A stretch of DNA of 10,208 nt from an uncultured Bacteroidota bacterium (GCA_903888395.1 CAISTO010000162.1:1-10208); one strand, 5' to 3'. Positions 1 to 6,959 are shown, numbered from the stretch's first letter. The notes: generated from the sequence alone by a model not told the origin. Translations and numbers: made by a program.

Positions 1-1511
1 CCAATTTCTAATTCTTTTAAAGGAGTTTTCCAGTTTGGATTGGTGCCATTTCCTCTTGGATAACGGATAGAAAAAGGACCAGCATTTTTATCTAAAGAAG
101 CAGTATACATTAAGTTACGCAACTCTTCTTCATTCATGGGAGCGGAAACTACCATATTTGGAATACAACGCATAAACGGAACATCTATCATTCCATGATG
201 AGTTTGACCGTCAGCACCAGCTAAACCAGCCCTGTCCATACAAAATACAACATGTAATTTTTGTAAAGCAACATCGTGAACCACTTGATCAAATGCACGC
301 TGCATAAACGATGAATAAATGTTACAAAAAGGAACTAAACCTTGAGTTGCCAATCCAGCTGAAAAAGTAACTGCATGTTGCTCCGCAATTCCAACGTCAA
401 AAGCCCTGTCTGGCATTGCTTTCATCATGATGTTTAATGAAGAACCAGAAGGCATGGCAGGAGTAATTCCTACTATTTTTTTATTGGCTTCGGCTAATTC
501 TACTAAGGTATGTCCAAATACATCTTGATACTTTGGTGGCTGTGGAATTTCTGAAATAGTTTTATAAATTTCTCCTGTAACTTTATCAAATAAACCGGGT
601 GCATGCCATTTGGTTTGATCTTTTTCAGCCAATGAATAACCTTTACCTTTTACGGTTACACAATGCAATAATTTAGGTCCAGGAATTTTCTTTAAATCAT
701 TTAATACTTTTACTAAATGGTTTACATCATGACCATCTACTGGGCCAAAATACCTGAATCTTAACGATTCGAACATATTACTTTGACTCAGTAAACTTGA
801 TTTCAAAGTATCGTGAACTTTACTAATTACATCACTTGAAAATTTACCAACTTTATCTAATTTATTTAAAGCTTTCCAAACGTCATCTTTAAATTTATTA
901 TAAGTTGGCGAAGTAGTTATATCTGTCAAATATTCTTTTAAAGCTCCAACATTTGGGTCAATGCTCATGCAATTATCATTTAAAATAACAATGATATTAC
1001 TGTTTTCAACACCTGCGTGGTTTAAACCTTCAAAAGCCAAACCTGCAGTCATTGCACCGTCTCCAATAATAGCTATATGTTGTCTATCAAACTCCCCTTT
1101 TAAACGAGAAGCTACTGCCATTCCTAAAGCTGCAGAAATAGATGTTGAGGAATGACCTACACCAAAAGTATCATATTCACTTTCTGCTCTTTTAGGAAAT
1201 CCTGAAAGTCCTTTGTAAACTCTATTTGTATAAAAATTATCTCTTCTTCCCGTAAGTATTTTGTGTCCGTATGCCTGATGTCCAACATCCCAAACCAATT
1301 GGTCGTATGGAGTATTAAATGCATAATGTAATGCTACTGAAAGTTCTACAACTCCCAAACTTGCTCCAAAATGCCCACCATAAACAGATACTGTATCAAT
1401 AATATATTGACGCAAATCGTTGCAAACGTTCACTAAATCAGCTTCATTTACTTTACGTAAATCGGCTGGAAACTTAATTGGTTCTAAATATTGTCCGGCT
1501 TTTATTTCCAT
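1..1511 (-). CDS. dxs: 1-deoxy-D-xylulose-5-phosphate synthase, 3' end beyond window
   Basis: DXS condenses pyruvate and glyceraldehyde 3-phosphate to 1-deoxy-D-xylulose 5-phosphate. This thiamine-diphosphate-dependent cytoplasmic reaction opens the MEP isoprenoid pathway. My minus-strand translation gives 503 intact codons from the ATG at 1511. Visible motifs are GVGHSSTSIS near residue 118, the ThDP/Mg motif GDGAMTAG near 148 closed by NDNCMSID near 178, FGPVDGHD, VKGKGYS, and DVGIAEQHAVTFSAG, whose Glu near 377 corresponds to the catalytic Glu of the transketolase pyrimidine domain. DRAGLAGADGQTHHG follows. The family is usually about 620-640 residues, so roughly the last 130 (transketolase C-terminal domain) lie outside the window. 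The start is chosen because the ATG begins MEIKAGQYLEP just before the conserved PADLRK segment. It follows the T9SS cargo gene on the same strand after 106 bases, which may hold its own promoter. There are no frameshifts in the visible part. Confidence 0.97.
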   Translation of the reverse strand, partial: MEIKAGQYLEPIKFPADLRKVNEADLVNVCNDLRQYIIDTVSVYGGHFGASLGVVELSVALHYAFNTPYDQLVWDVGHQAYGHKILTGRRDNFYTNRVYKGLSGFPKRAESEYDTFGVGHSSTSISAALGMAVASRLKGEFDRQHIAIIGDGAMTAGLAFEGLNHAGVENSNIIVILNDNCMSIDPNVGALKEYLTDITTSPTYNKFKDDVWKALNKLDKVGKFSSDVISKVHDTLKSSLLSQSNMFESLRFRYFGPVDGHDVNHLVKVLNDLKKIPGPKLLHCVTVKGKGYSLAEKDQTKWHAPGLFDKVTGEIYKTISEIPQPPKYQDVFGHTLVELAEANKKIVGITPAMPSGSSLNIMMKAMPDRAFDVGIAEQHAVTFSAGLATQGLVPFCNIYSSFMQRAFDQVVHDVALQKLHVVFCMDRAGLAGADGQTHHGMIDVPFMRCIPNMVVSAPMNEEELRNLMYTASLDKNAGPFSIRYPRGNGTNPNWKTPLKELEI

Positions 1512-1577
1512 AACTCATTAACAAACGAAAATAATTGAATTTTGTTTGCTGTTTTTTATTGTGCTTTTATAAAATCG

Positions 1578-1609
1578 CAAAATAGTTGAATAAAATATCA
1601 TTTTACAAT
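1578..1609 (-). promoter_or_regulatory. possible Bacteroidota-type promoter for dxs
   Basis: On the minus strand ATTG (1606-1609) is followed after 21 bases by TATTTTG (1578-1584). This resembles the Bacteroidota housekeeping consensus TTTG / 17-23 bases / TAnnTTTG, but the -7 element is one base short and the -33 element has one mismatch. Transcription would start near 1570, giving a leader of about 60 bases before the dxs ATG. The gap between the upstream gene and dxs is much longer than the other gaps in the cluster, which makes an internal promoter plausible. In DNA this AT-rich, such matches occur by chance. Confidence 0.3.
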
Positions 1610-1617
1610 GCTTTTTA

Positions 1618-2343
1618 TTAGTCAATTAACAATTTTTGAGAATAAAAAACTTCCTCACTATTAATGGTAATAAAATGCATTCCTTTAGGTAATTCCGAAA
1701 TATCAATAGCATTAATATTTGAATTTAAAGTTCTAACTAACAAAGTTTTACCTGTTAAATCTGCAATTCTAATCTCTGTATTTTTAGTGTTTAAGTTAAG
1801 GTTTTCAATTTGTAAAATATTTTTTGCTGGGTTAGGAAACACATTGAATAAGGGTTTGCCATTTAAATCATTGATACTATTTTTCCCTCCTACAACATAA
1901 AAGTCAATGACACTTGAATCCAATCTTTCAACTGGAAATGAAAGTCCTACTATTGAAATCCAAGAACGTACAAATACTTTAATTTCATAATGTTTAAAAT
2001 GGTTAGAATCTGGTTTTCCTTCTAATAAAGCACAACCTTTTTCACCACCTTTCCAAGTACAATTTGGTTTATTACATGCCCAAGTAAATCCAACCGGAAT
2101 ATTTTTAATTAAATCTACTCTAGCCGAATCAATGGTAGCATTATAGTTTTGACCTGAGTAAAATATAACAGTATCTTTAGGCGTTTTAAAAGAAATAACA
2201 GTTGAATAATTGGTTCCTACAGTACCATCGGGGGCACGACTAGGGCTTATTCCATCTGTGTTCCAAGCTGGATCAGGAATGCATTGTGAGTATGTAGTAA
2301 CAGTTGCTACCGAAAGTAGTATTAGTAAAAAAATCTTTTTCAT
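1618..2343 (-). CDS. small secreted protein with T9SS type A C-terminal sorting domain
   Basis: This 241-residue protein is exported by Sec and then predicted to cross the outer membrane by the type IX secretion system. Residues 1-20 are a signal peptide (MKKIFLLILLSVATVTTYSQ), with likely cleavage around the YSQ. The middle, about 21-155, looks like an all-beta domain with four cysteines (C21, C90, C95, C104). Three lie in the cluster GFTWACNKPNCTWKGG...GCALL, a pattern I recall from other small Bacteroidota T9SS cargo proteins. Residues 164-241 are a canonical sorting domain: FNVFPNPAKNILQIE, then IRIADLTGKTLL, ISELPKGMHFITI and a final QKLLID. No catalytic motif is visible, so its activity is unknown. 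It starts 12 bases after waaA ends and probably shares its transcript. The YSQC junction is not a good lipobox, so I do not call it a lipoprotein. Confidence 0.9.
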   Translation of the reverse strand: MKKIFLLILLSVATVTTYSQCIPDPAWNTDGISPSRAPDGTVGTNYSTVISFKTPKDTVIFYSGQNYNATIDSARVDLIKNIPVGFTWACNKPNCTWKGGEKGCALLEGKPDSNHFKHYEIKVFVRSWISIVGLSFPVERLDSSVIDFYVVGGKNSINDLNGKPLFNVFPNPAKNILQIENLNLNTKNTEIRIADLTGKTLLVRTLNSNINAIDISELPKGMHFITINSEEVFYSQKLLID

Positions 2344-2355
2344 GGTTTTTATTGT

Positions 2356-3627
2356 TTAGTTCAAATGTAAATAAGCTTTTGATATAAAATCAATTATTTT
2401 TTCTGTTGCGCCATTATTTTCTAAAATTTGTTGTTGCGCGTTGTTCCCAAATTTTTTTCTAATATCTTTATTTGCAATTAAAATATTCATGTTTAAATCA
2501 AATTCTGATTGATTTTTCACACTGATGGCAGCTTCATTTTTCACAAATTCAATGGCCTCAGGAAAATAATCTAGCTCATTTCCAAAAATTATTGCATTGC
2601 CAAAAGTAGCGGCTTCTAATATATTGTGCAATCCTTTTGGTTTAAATCCTCCACCAATAAATGATATATCTGCATATTTATAAATTTTACTTAGCATGCC
2701 AATATTGTCTATCAGCAGTGAATCGCAATTGGCAATTAAAGTTGCATTTGCTTTGCTAAATCTAATAATTTTTTCTGTTAAAATTGATTCAATAGCTACC
2801 AATTGATCTTCAAAAACAAAATGTGGCGCAATGATTATTTTAAGTTTTTGAGATTTGTATTTAGCTAAATAATTAGCTAATAATTGCACTTCTAATTCAT
2901 AACTGCTTCCCAATACTAATAGTAAATTTTCACCTTTAAATTGATTGATCAAATCTACATTTTCAGTTACTTGCAAAGCATTATAAACTCTGTCAAATCT
3001 TGTATCCCCAGTAGTTTGTACATTTAAAATATCAATGCTTTCAAGCAATGTTTTACTTGATTTGTTTTGAGTAAAAATATAGTTGAAGTTTGATAAAATG
3101 TTTTTATAAAAAACTGCATATTTTTTAAAATAAACTTGCTTTGAATGAAAGCTAGCATCAATTAAAAAAGTAGGAATATTTTGTTTTTTAAGTTCATTTA
3201 AGTAAAAAAACCAAAAATCGTATTTAACCCAAAAAGCCAATTCAGGATTCAATAAAGCAATTAGTTTTTTTGCATTTTTATTAGAATCGTTTGGTAAATA
3301 AAAAATGAAATCTGCTACCGAATCATTTTTTCTAATTTCGTAACCCGAAGGTGAAAAAATAGTTACAATATATTTGTGGCTTGTAAATTCAATTTTTAAT
3401 TTTTCAATAACAGGACGAGCTTGTTCAAATTCGCCTAATGAAGCCACATGAAACCAAATTGATTTCCTTGTATCGCCTTTTAAAGCTTGAGAAATATGGC
3501 TAAAAATGTTTCTTCTGCCATTTACAAATTGCTTTGCTCTTTTGTTAAAAGGAGCAATGATTTGTAGCAATAAAAAAAAAGAATTGATACTAATTACATA
3601 AAGAAAATAACCTATACAATTTAACAT
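2356..3627 (-). CDS. waaA: 3-deoxy-D-manno-octulosonic acid (Kdo) transferase, GT30
   Basis: WaaA (KdtA) transfers Kdo from CMP-Kdo to the lipid A precursor at the cytoplasmic face of the inner membrane, the first step of LPS core assembly. At 423 residues the length is normal. A hydrophobic N-terminal anchor (about residues 3-25) precedes the N-terminal Rossmann domain. WFHVASLGEFEQARP (58-72) carries E66, aligned with the family's catalytic Glu. GDTRFDRV (207-214) and LGSSYELE (239-246) mark the domain junction. The C-terminal GT-B domain has IAPHF (266-270) and the CMP-Kdo-binding block GGGFKPKGLHN followed by ILEAATFG (325-343). The number of Kdo residues added cannot be read from the sequence. 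The ATG at 3627 lies 7 bases after the upstream beta-barrel gene ends, so the two are almost certainly co-transcribed. An intact gene implies the organism makes Kdo-containing LPS or LOS. Confidence 0.96.
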   Translation of the reverse strand: MLNCIGYFLYVISINSFFLLLQIIAPFNKRAKQFVNGRRNIFSHISQALKGDTRKSIWFHVASLGEFEQARPVIEKLKIEFTSHKYIVTIFSPSGYEIRKNDSVADFIFYLPNDSNKNAKKLIALLNPELAFWVKYDFWFFYLNELKKQNIPTFLIDASFHSKQVYFKKYAVFYKNILSNFNYIFTQNKSSKTLLESIDILNVQTTGDTRFDRVYNALQVTENVDLINQFKGENLLLVLGSSYELEVQLLANYLAKYKSQKLKIIIAPHFVFEDQLVAIESILTEKIIRFSKANATLIANCDSLLIDNIGMLSKIYKYADISFIGGGFKPKGLHNILEAATFGNAIIFGNELDYFPEAIEFVKNEAAISVKNQSEFDLNMNILIANKDIRKKFGNNAQQQILENNGATEKIIDFISKAYLHLN

Positions 3628-3634
3628 GTTTTTT

Positions 3635-4408
3635 TTAGTTAGCTCTAAAGTTAAACTCTTCTGTTTTTGAACTTAAATAAATGGGTATCATCCAAGCAAA
3701 ACGAAATGCCGTATAATTATCTTGTTTTGAATTCAAATCATATTGGTGAGTATCGTAGTTATATTCACGTAAATTTTTAGTGTATGCTTGCGCAAAATCT
3801 AATCCAACATAAAAGTTTAAAAGCCTACTTTCAGAATGAAAATAATATCCAATAAACTGATTAGTCGCTAGTCCACCATGTAGCCTATCATAGCCACGTT
3901 GATTCTCTTCATTTAATTGAGCAACAGTATTTTGAGGAATATTAAAATTTAAATAATGCATTAAATAACCCGCACCAATTTGCAATAAAATACCATGGTT
4001 TTTATTGAACCTACTTACCGGAATTATTTTACCAATTCTACCAAAAGCAGTAAACCCTCTCATCGATAAATCAACGGTAGCTGGAGTTCCATTATTATCG
4101 TTAAAAGTATAATTATTACTATTGGTTAAATTTACCAAATCGGCAGTATTTTTCAAATTACTGGAAAGCATAAAACTACTTTCAGCACTAAATAACCAAT
4201 TTGTTTGAGATTTATAATTAACACCAAAACCCAAACCGTGACTTACCCCATACATTTTTTCCCAATCACCATTAGGAAATTGCCCGTTATAAATAAATTG
4301 AAAATTGAAAATTTTATTGCTAAAATCATCTCCTTTTTTTTGAGCAAATACTACTGATTTTATAAAAATAAATAATATTAAAAGTGAAGCTTTAACTTTA
4401 TTCGACAT
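3635..4408 (-). CDS. predicted outer-membrane beta-barrel protein
   Basis: I do not recognise a named family. The 257-residue product begins with a signal peptide, MSNKVKASLLILFIFIKSVVFAQ, with cleavage predicted near the AQ. The rest has the alternating hydrophobic/polar strands rich in aromatics and glycine that are typical of small outer-membrane barrels. Examples are FNFQFIYNGQFP, GLGFGVNYKSQTNWLFSAES, GILLQIGAGYLMHYLNF, LLNFYVGLDFAQAYT and FRFAWMIPIYL. Loops are rich in Asn, Asp and Tyr, as in LTNSNNYTFNDNNGTP. There is no plug, TonB box or OmpA-like C-terminal domain, so a passive or structural barrel of about 8-12 strands fits best; strand number is a guess. It lies 7 bases before waaA and 27 bases after the DUF6913-type gene, so it is probably expressed with an LPS enzyme. 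A role in envelope biogenesis is inferred from context only. Confidence 0.8.
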   Translation of the reverse strand: MSNKVKASLLILFIFIKSVVFAQKKGDDFSNKIFNFQFIYNGQFPNGDWEKMYGVSHGLGFGVNYKSQTNWLFSAESSFMLSSNLKNTADLVNLTNSNNYTFNDNNGTPATVDLSMRGFTAFGRIGKIIPVSRFNKNHGILLQIGAGYLMHYLNFNIPQNTVAQLNEENQRGYDRLHGGLATNQFIGYYFHSESRLLNFYVGLDFAQAYTKNLREYNYDTHQYDLNSKQDNYTAFRFAWMIPIYLSSKTEEFNFRAN

Positions 4409-4435
4409 GAGAAATTTATTTGTAATGGTTTTTGT

Positions 4436-4969
4436 TTAAATTACTTTTAAATAATATTCCATTTGTTTTGCTAAAAAATACAAATCTTTATTACTGCCAG
4501 TATCTATAGTCATGTCAAATAATTGGGTGGCAAGGTTCATTTGAGCTCCTAATTGATATTTGGCTTTACTTAAAACCGAAATGCCTTGCAATGCCAATGT
4601 TTCTTCATTATAAATATTAAATAAAATATCAAATTTCATGTCTAAAAATCTTCCAATTTTATCAGGATCTGGTAAGTTAAAAAATGTAAGATTGGTGTTT
4701 AAAAATAATTCGCTGCTTATATGTGGAACACGCTTGTAAGGCATTTCTTTTTGGTTAATAAAACCAAGTAAATAAACCTTTTTACCCTCACTCCTTAATT
4801 CACTTGCAAATTGCTGAACTTTCTTTTCATTTTGCATGTCCTCGGCATTATAAATTATTCCAATTTCATTGGCTTTATCAAATGACATAAAAGCATGTTT
4901 TTCTTTTTTAGCTTTTATTAAATTGGCTAAAATAATTTTTCCAAAAAAATTCTTTATTTGATTGAACAT
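4436..4969 (-). CDS. DUF6913-type protein of unknown function
   Basis: From the ATG at 4969 this encodes 177 residues with no signal peptide and no clear membrane segment. It resembles a conserved Bacteroidota family I recall as DUF6913; that assignment is from memory. After a basic N-terminal helix (IKNFFGKIILANLIKAKKEK) comes an alpha/beta segment. This includes IGIIYNAED, KKVQQFASELRSEGKKVYLLGF, TFFNLPDPDKIGRF and FDILFNIYNEETLAL, then AKYQLGAQ and a helical tail QMEYYLKVI. FDILFNIYNEETLAL suggests a buried Rossmann-like strand, but there is no glycine-rich loop or obvious catalytic signature. The frame extends to a TTG at 4981 that directly abuts the upstream stop codon. I prefer the ATG because it leaves a 12-base gap and is the commoner start codon; the choice changes only four residues. 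It lies between the flavoprotein and barrel genes, almost certainly in one operon. Confidence 0.85.
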   Translation of the reverse strand: MFNQIKNFFGKIILANLIKAKKEKHAFMSFDKANEIGIIYNAEDMQNEKKVQQFASELRSEGKKVYLLGFINQKEMPYKRVPHISSELFLNTNLTFFNLPDPDKIGRFLDMKFDILFNIYNEETLALQGISVLSKAKYQLGAQMNLATQLFDMTIDTGSNKDLYFLAKQMEYYLKVI

Positions 4970-4981
4970 ATCTAAAATCAA

Positions 4982-6226
4982 TTAATCATTAATAAGCAAT
5001 TTTACATAAAAAAGTGGATTTCGCAACTTTGCTCTCAAATCTAAATCTTCAAACATGCAACTTATTGTTTCGCGAAGTGCTTTGTTTTTATTTGCTTTAT
5101 TTACCACAAAATTAAATAGCCACGGGTATTTACAGAGTTTTTGCATGGTATGACTTAATTTTAATTCATCCCACTGTCTATCGTAAAAAGCTTTGTCGTA
5201 TGTTTGATTAAATTCAGCACTAAAATTATTTTGTTTAATACAATTTTGAATGTGTGCAGCCGCTAACATTCCACTATACATGGCATTACCTATTCCTTCT
5301 CCAGTAAATGGATCAATTAAACTTGCTGCATCGCCAGTTAGCAGAAAATTATTGCCACTAATCACACGTTTTTTGCTGCCTAATGGCAATCCCCATCCTT
5401 GAATATTATTGACCAATTTTGCATTGGCAAAACGGTGTTTTATTTTAGGATTATTGGCAATTGCTCGCAACATATCTTCCTTTAAATTTACCTTTTTGGC
5501 ACTTACCGATGAACTTAACATTCCCGCGCCAACATTGGCTTGGCCATTAGGTAATGGAAAAATCCAAAAATAACCAGGCAGCAATTCTTCTAAAAAATGA
5601 AGCTCAATAAAATTTTGATCATGTAGCTCGGTTACACCTTCATAATAAGCCCTGATACCCGCACAATAATGGTCATTATCTTTTTTTATAGCCGATAATT
5701 TTTTTGCCACTAATGAACGGTCGCCTTCTGCTCCTATGAGCATTTTTATATTTTTTATTTCAAATGATTCAATGTTGTTTTTTAGTTGAATTGTAATTCC
5801 ATCATTCGTTTTAATTACATCTAATAATTCAGTTCCATCTAAAACATTTGCATAATTTTTATCTAATTTATTAAATAAACTGGCATCAAAATCAATGCGT
5901 TTACTAATAAATCCTGGTGCATGTGTTTCTTTACTTACATCCGATTTAAAAGGAATATCAATAGATTTACCATTTGGCGCAACAAATTTTACACCCCAAC
6001 TTGGCATAAACTGATTACTGTTATTATTATAATCATCAATCATTTCAGGATTCAGCTGCTTCATTACATAAACTACTTTGCCGCTTAAAGCATCGCCACA
6101 AACTTTATCGCGTGGAAAAATAGCCTTATCAATGATGGTATGGGGAATTTTGTTTTTAGCTAAAAAAAGCGAAGTACTGCAACCCGCTGGTCCTGCTCCA
6201 ATTATTACTATGTCGGTTGGTTTCAT
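4982..6226 (-). CDS. geranylgeranyl reductase family FAD-dependent oxidoreductase
   Basis: This is a 414-residue flavoprotein of the geranylgeranyl reductase / PHBH-like fold. Known members reduce double bonds of prenyl chains or act on related lipids and aromatics; the substrate here is unknown. Residues 6-15, IVIIGAGPAG, form the N-terminal FAD dinucleotide-binding loop, with D33 ending the second strand. FPRDKVCGD (37-45) is the family signature. LIGAEGDRSLVAKKL (163-177) is the second FAD-contact segment. PGYFWIFPLPNGQANVGAG (217-235) is the hallmark substrate-domain strand pair. LLTGDAASLIDPFTGEGIGN (295-314) binds the FAD pyrophosphate and ribityl chain. There is no signal peptide. It is the first gene of the minus-strand cluster and its stop codon is immediately followed by the DUF6913-type gene. 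Menaquinone, a polyprenyl lipid or a pigment intermediate are possible substrates; the sequence cannot decide. Confidence 0.92.
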   Translation of the reverse strand: MKPTDIVIIGAGPAGCSTSLFLAKNKIPHTIIDKAIFPRDKVCGDALSGKVVYVMKQLNPEMIDDYNNNSNQFMPSWGVKFVAPNGKSIDIPFKSDVSKETHAPGFISKRIDFDASLFNKLDKNYANVLDGTELLDVIKTNDGITIQLKNNIESFEIKNIKMLIGAEGDRSLVAKKLSAIKKDNDHYCAGIRAYYEGVTELHDQNFIELHFLEELLPGYFWIFPLPNGQANVGAGMLSSSVSAKKVNLKEDMLRAIANNPKIKHRFANAKLVNNIQGWGLPLGSKKRVISGNNFLLTGDAASLIDPFTGEGIGNAMYSGMLAAAHIQNCIKQNNFSAEFNQTYDKAFYDRQWDELKLSHTMQKLCKYPWLFNFVVNKANKNKALRETISCMFEDLDLRAKLRNPLFYVKLLIND

Positions 6227-6243
6227 TTAGTGGGTTGCAATTT

Positions 6244-6266
6244 AAAAAAAAGTAACACTTTTTTTT
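6244..6266. repeat. perfect A-tract/T-tract inverted repeat before the flavoprotein gene
   Basis: AAAAAAAAGT (6244-6253) and ACTTTTTTTT (6257-6266) are exact reverse complements around a three-base loop, AAC. The nearer arm ends 18 bases before the flavoprotein ATG at 6226. In RNA it could form a 10-bp hairpin of mostly A-U pairs; in DNA the phased A- and T-tracts could bend the promoter. I could not find a convincing -33/-7 promoter here: the best -7 candidate, TACTTTTT on the minus strand, overlaps the right side of this repeat as read from that strand. Confidence 0.6.
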
Positions 6267-6311
6267 GTTAAATAAATGCAATACTTATTTAGCTGTTAAA
6301 AGTAAACGTTT

Positions 6312-6352
6312 AAAAACAAAAAGCCATTGAACAAAAAATGTTCAATGGCTTT
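6312..6352 (-). terminator. intrinsic terminator of the DUF3127 gene
   Basis: A 14-bp perfect stem pairs 6320-6333 (AAAGCCATTGAACA) with 6339-6352 (TGTTCAATGGCTTT) around a five-base AAAAA loop. Read on the minus strand the stem runs into TTTTTGTTTTT, a good U-tract. It begins about 22 bases after the stop codon of the gene at 6375-6752, so it should end that transcript and separate it from the six-gene cluster downstream. On the plus strand the T-tract after the stem is weaker, so it is best read as a minus-strand terminator. Confidence 0.9.
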
Positions 6353-6374
6353 GCTATATTTTTATTTTAATTTA

Positions 6375-6752
6375 TTAAAATGGTAAATCGTCTGAAGTGC
6401 TTTCATCACTACTAAACGACATGTTTGTAGGTGCATCAGTGTGATTGTTTTGTGGTGCACTTGGTTGAGTTGGTTGATTAGGAGGAGATCCCGCTGGTGT
6501 AACTTTCCAAGCATTTAAATTGGTAAAATATCTACCGTTATATTCTCTGCTTTCAGCATCAAAACTAACTACTACTTCTTGACCAATGCTATAAGGATTT
6601 TGGTCAATTTTATTTCCCATTAAACCAAACATTACCTTTTTGGGATATTGGTCGCCAGTTTCAATTAAAAACTCTTGTTTACTCCATTGGCCATTTTTAC
6701 CTTCTCCAGTAACTAAAGGCATGTTTAAAATTACTTTTCCTTTCAAATCCAT
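6375..6752 (-). CDS. DUF3127 protein with SSB-like acidic C-terminal tail
   Basis: This 125-residue protein matches the Bacteroidota DUF3127 family, a predicted small OB-like beta-barrel. Core residues 1-84 include MDLKGKVI, WSKQEFLIETGDQYPKKVMF (23-42), IGQEVVVSFDAESREYNGRY (56-75) and TNLNAWKV (77-84), all recognisable family signatures. Residues 85-113 form a flexible Pro/Gln/Asn linker. The last residues, SSDESTSDDLPF, closely resemble the C-terminal tip of bacterial SSB (DDDIPF in E. coli), which recruits repair and replication proteins. This suggests a nucleic-acid-binding or SSB-partner role, but it has not been shown from this sequence. A separate canonical SSB would be expected elsewhere in the genome. 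The ATG at 6752 fits the conserved family N-terminus. The gene stands alone, with a terminator downstream and a divergent intergenic region upstream. The ORF is intact. Confidence 0.9.
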   Translation of the reverse strand: MDLKGKVILNMPLVTGEGKNGQWSKQEFLIETGDQYPKKVMFGLMGNKIDQNPYSIGQEVVVSFDAESREYNGRYFTNLNAWKVTPAGSPPNQPTQPSAPQNNHTDAPTNMSFSSDESTSDDLPF

Positions 6753-6848
6753 GCAGCAAATAAAAACTTTATTTTTTAAAAATTATTTAATGTGTAAAAG
6801 TTTTTTGAATAAATAATAATTGTAAAACTTGATATGATCGTACTACTT

Positions 6849-6866
6849 AATTTGACAAATTTGACA
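6849..6866. repeat. 9-bp tandem direct repeat in the divergent intergenic region
   Basis: AATTTGACA occurs twice head to tail (6849-6857 and 6858-6866). It lies about 100 bases upstream of the DUF3127 start and 160 bases upstream of the surface-protein start. Each copy contains TTGACA, but no matching -10 element follows at the right spacing, and Bacteroidota do not usually use that hexamer. It could be a regulator site or chance. Confidence 0.5.
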
Positions 6867-6911
6867 GCTTGAGTTTTATAGTATTGATTTACAATGTTTT
6901 TTATACCAAAA

Positions 6912-6959
6912 AATAACATTTAGAAAAATTTCAAAATGAATTGCATCAAAAATGTTATT
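6912..6959. repeat. inner 10-bp perfect inverted repeat upstream of the surface-protein promoter
   Basis: AATAACATTT (6912-6921) and AAATGTTATT (6950-6959) are exact reverse complements with a 28-base spacer. The pair lies just upstream of the predicted -33 element at 6973. It could be an operator or, less likely given the low GC content, a hairpin. Confidence 0.5.

Noticed and set aside
961..1155. 64-codon plus-strand open frame
   Set aside because: It is antisense to the highly conserved ThDP-binding part of dxs and has no recognisable protein features of its own.
1590..1617. Possible terminator after the T9SS cargo gene
   Set aside because: Only a four-base stem (CATT/AATG) can be drawn, with no GC-rich stem or proper U-tract, so read-through into dxs remains possible.
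1664..1900. 78-codon plus-strand open frame
   Set aside because: It lies antisense within the T9SS sorting-domain gene, whose own frame has a signal peptide and a family domain.
2281..2343. Possible lipoprotein signal in the T9SS cargo protein because a cysteine follows the signal peptide
   Set aside because: The residues before the cysteine are YSQ, which do not fit a lipobox, and a T9SS sorting domain at the other end already explains export.
4982..6226. Naming the flavoprotein as a specific geranylgeranyl or menaquinone reductase
   Set aside because: The motifs establish the family but not the substrate, and neighbouring genes do not include a matching biosynthetic pathway.
6852..6866. 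Two TTGACA hexamers as an E. coli-type -35 element
   Set aside because: No TATAAT-like element follows at 16-18 bases, and Bacteroidota promoters use a different -33/-7 consensus.
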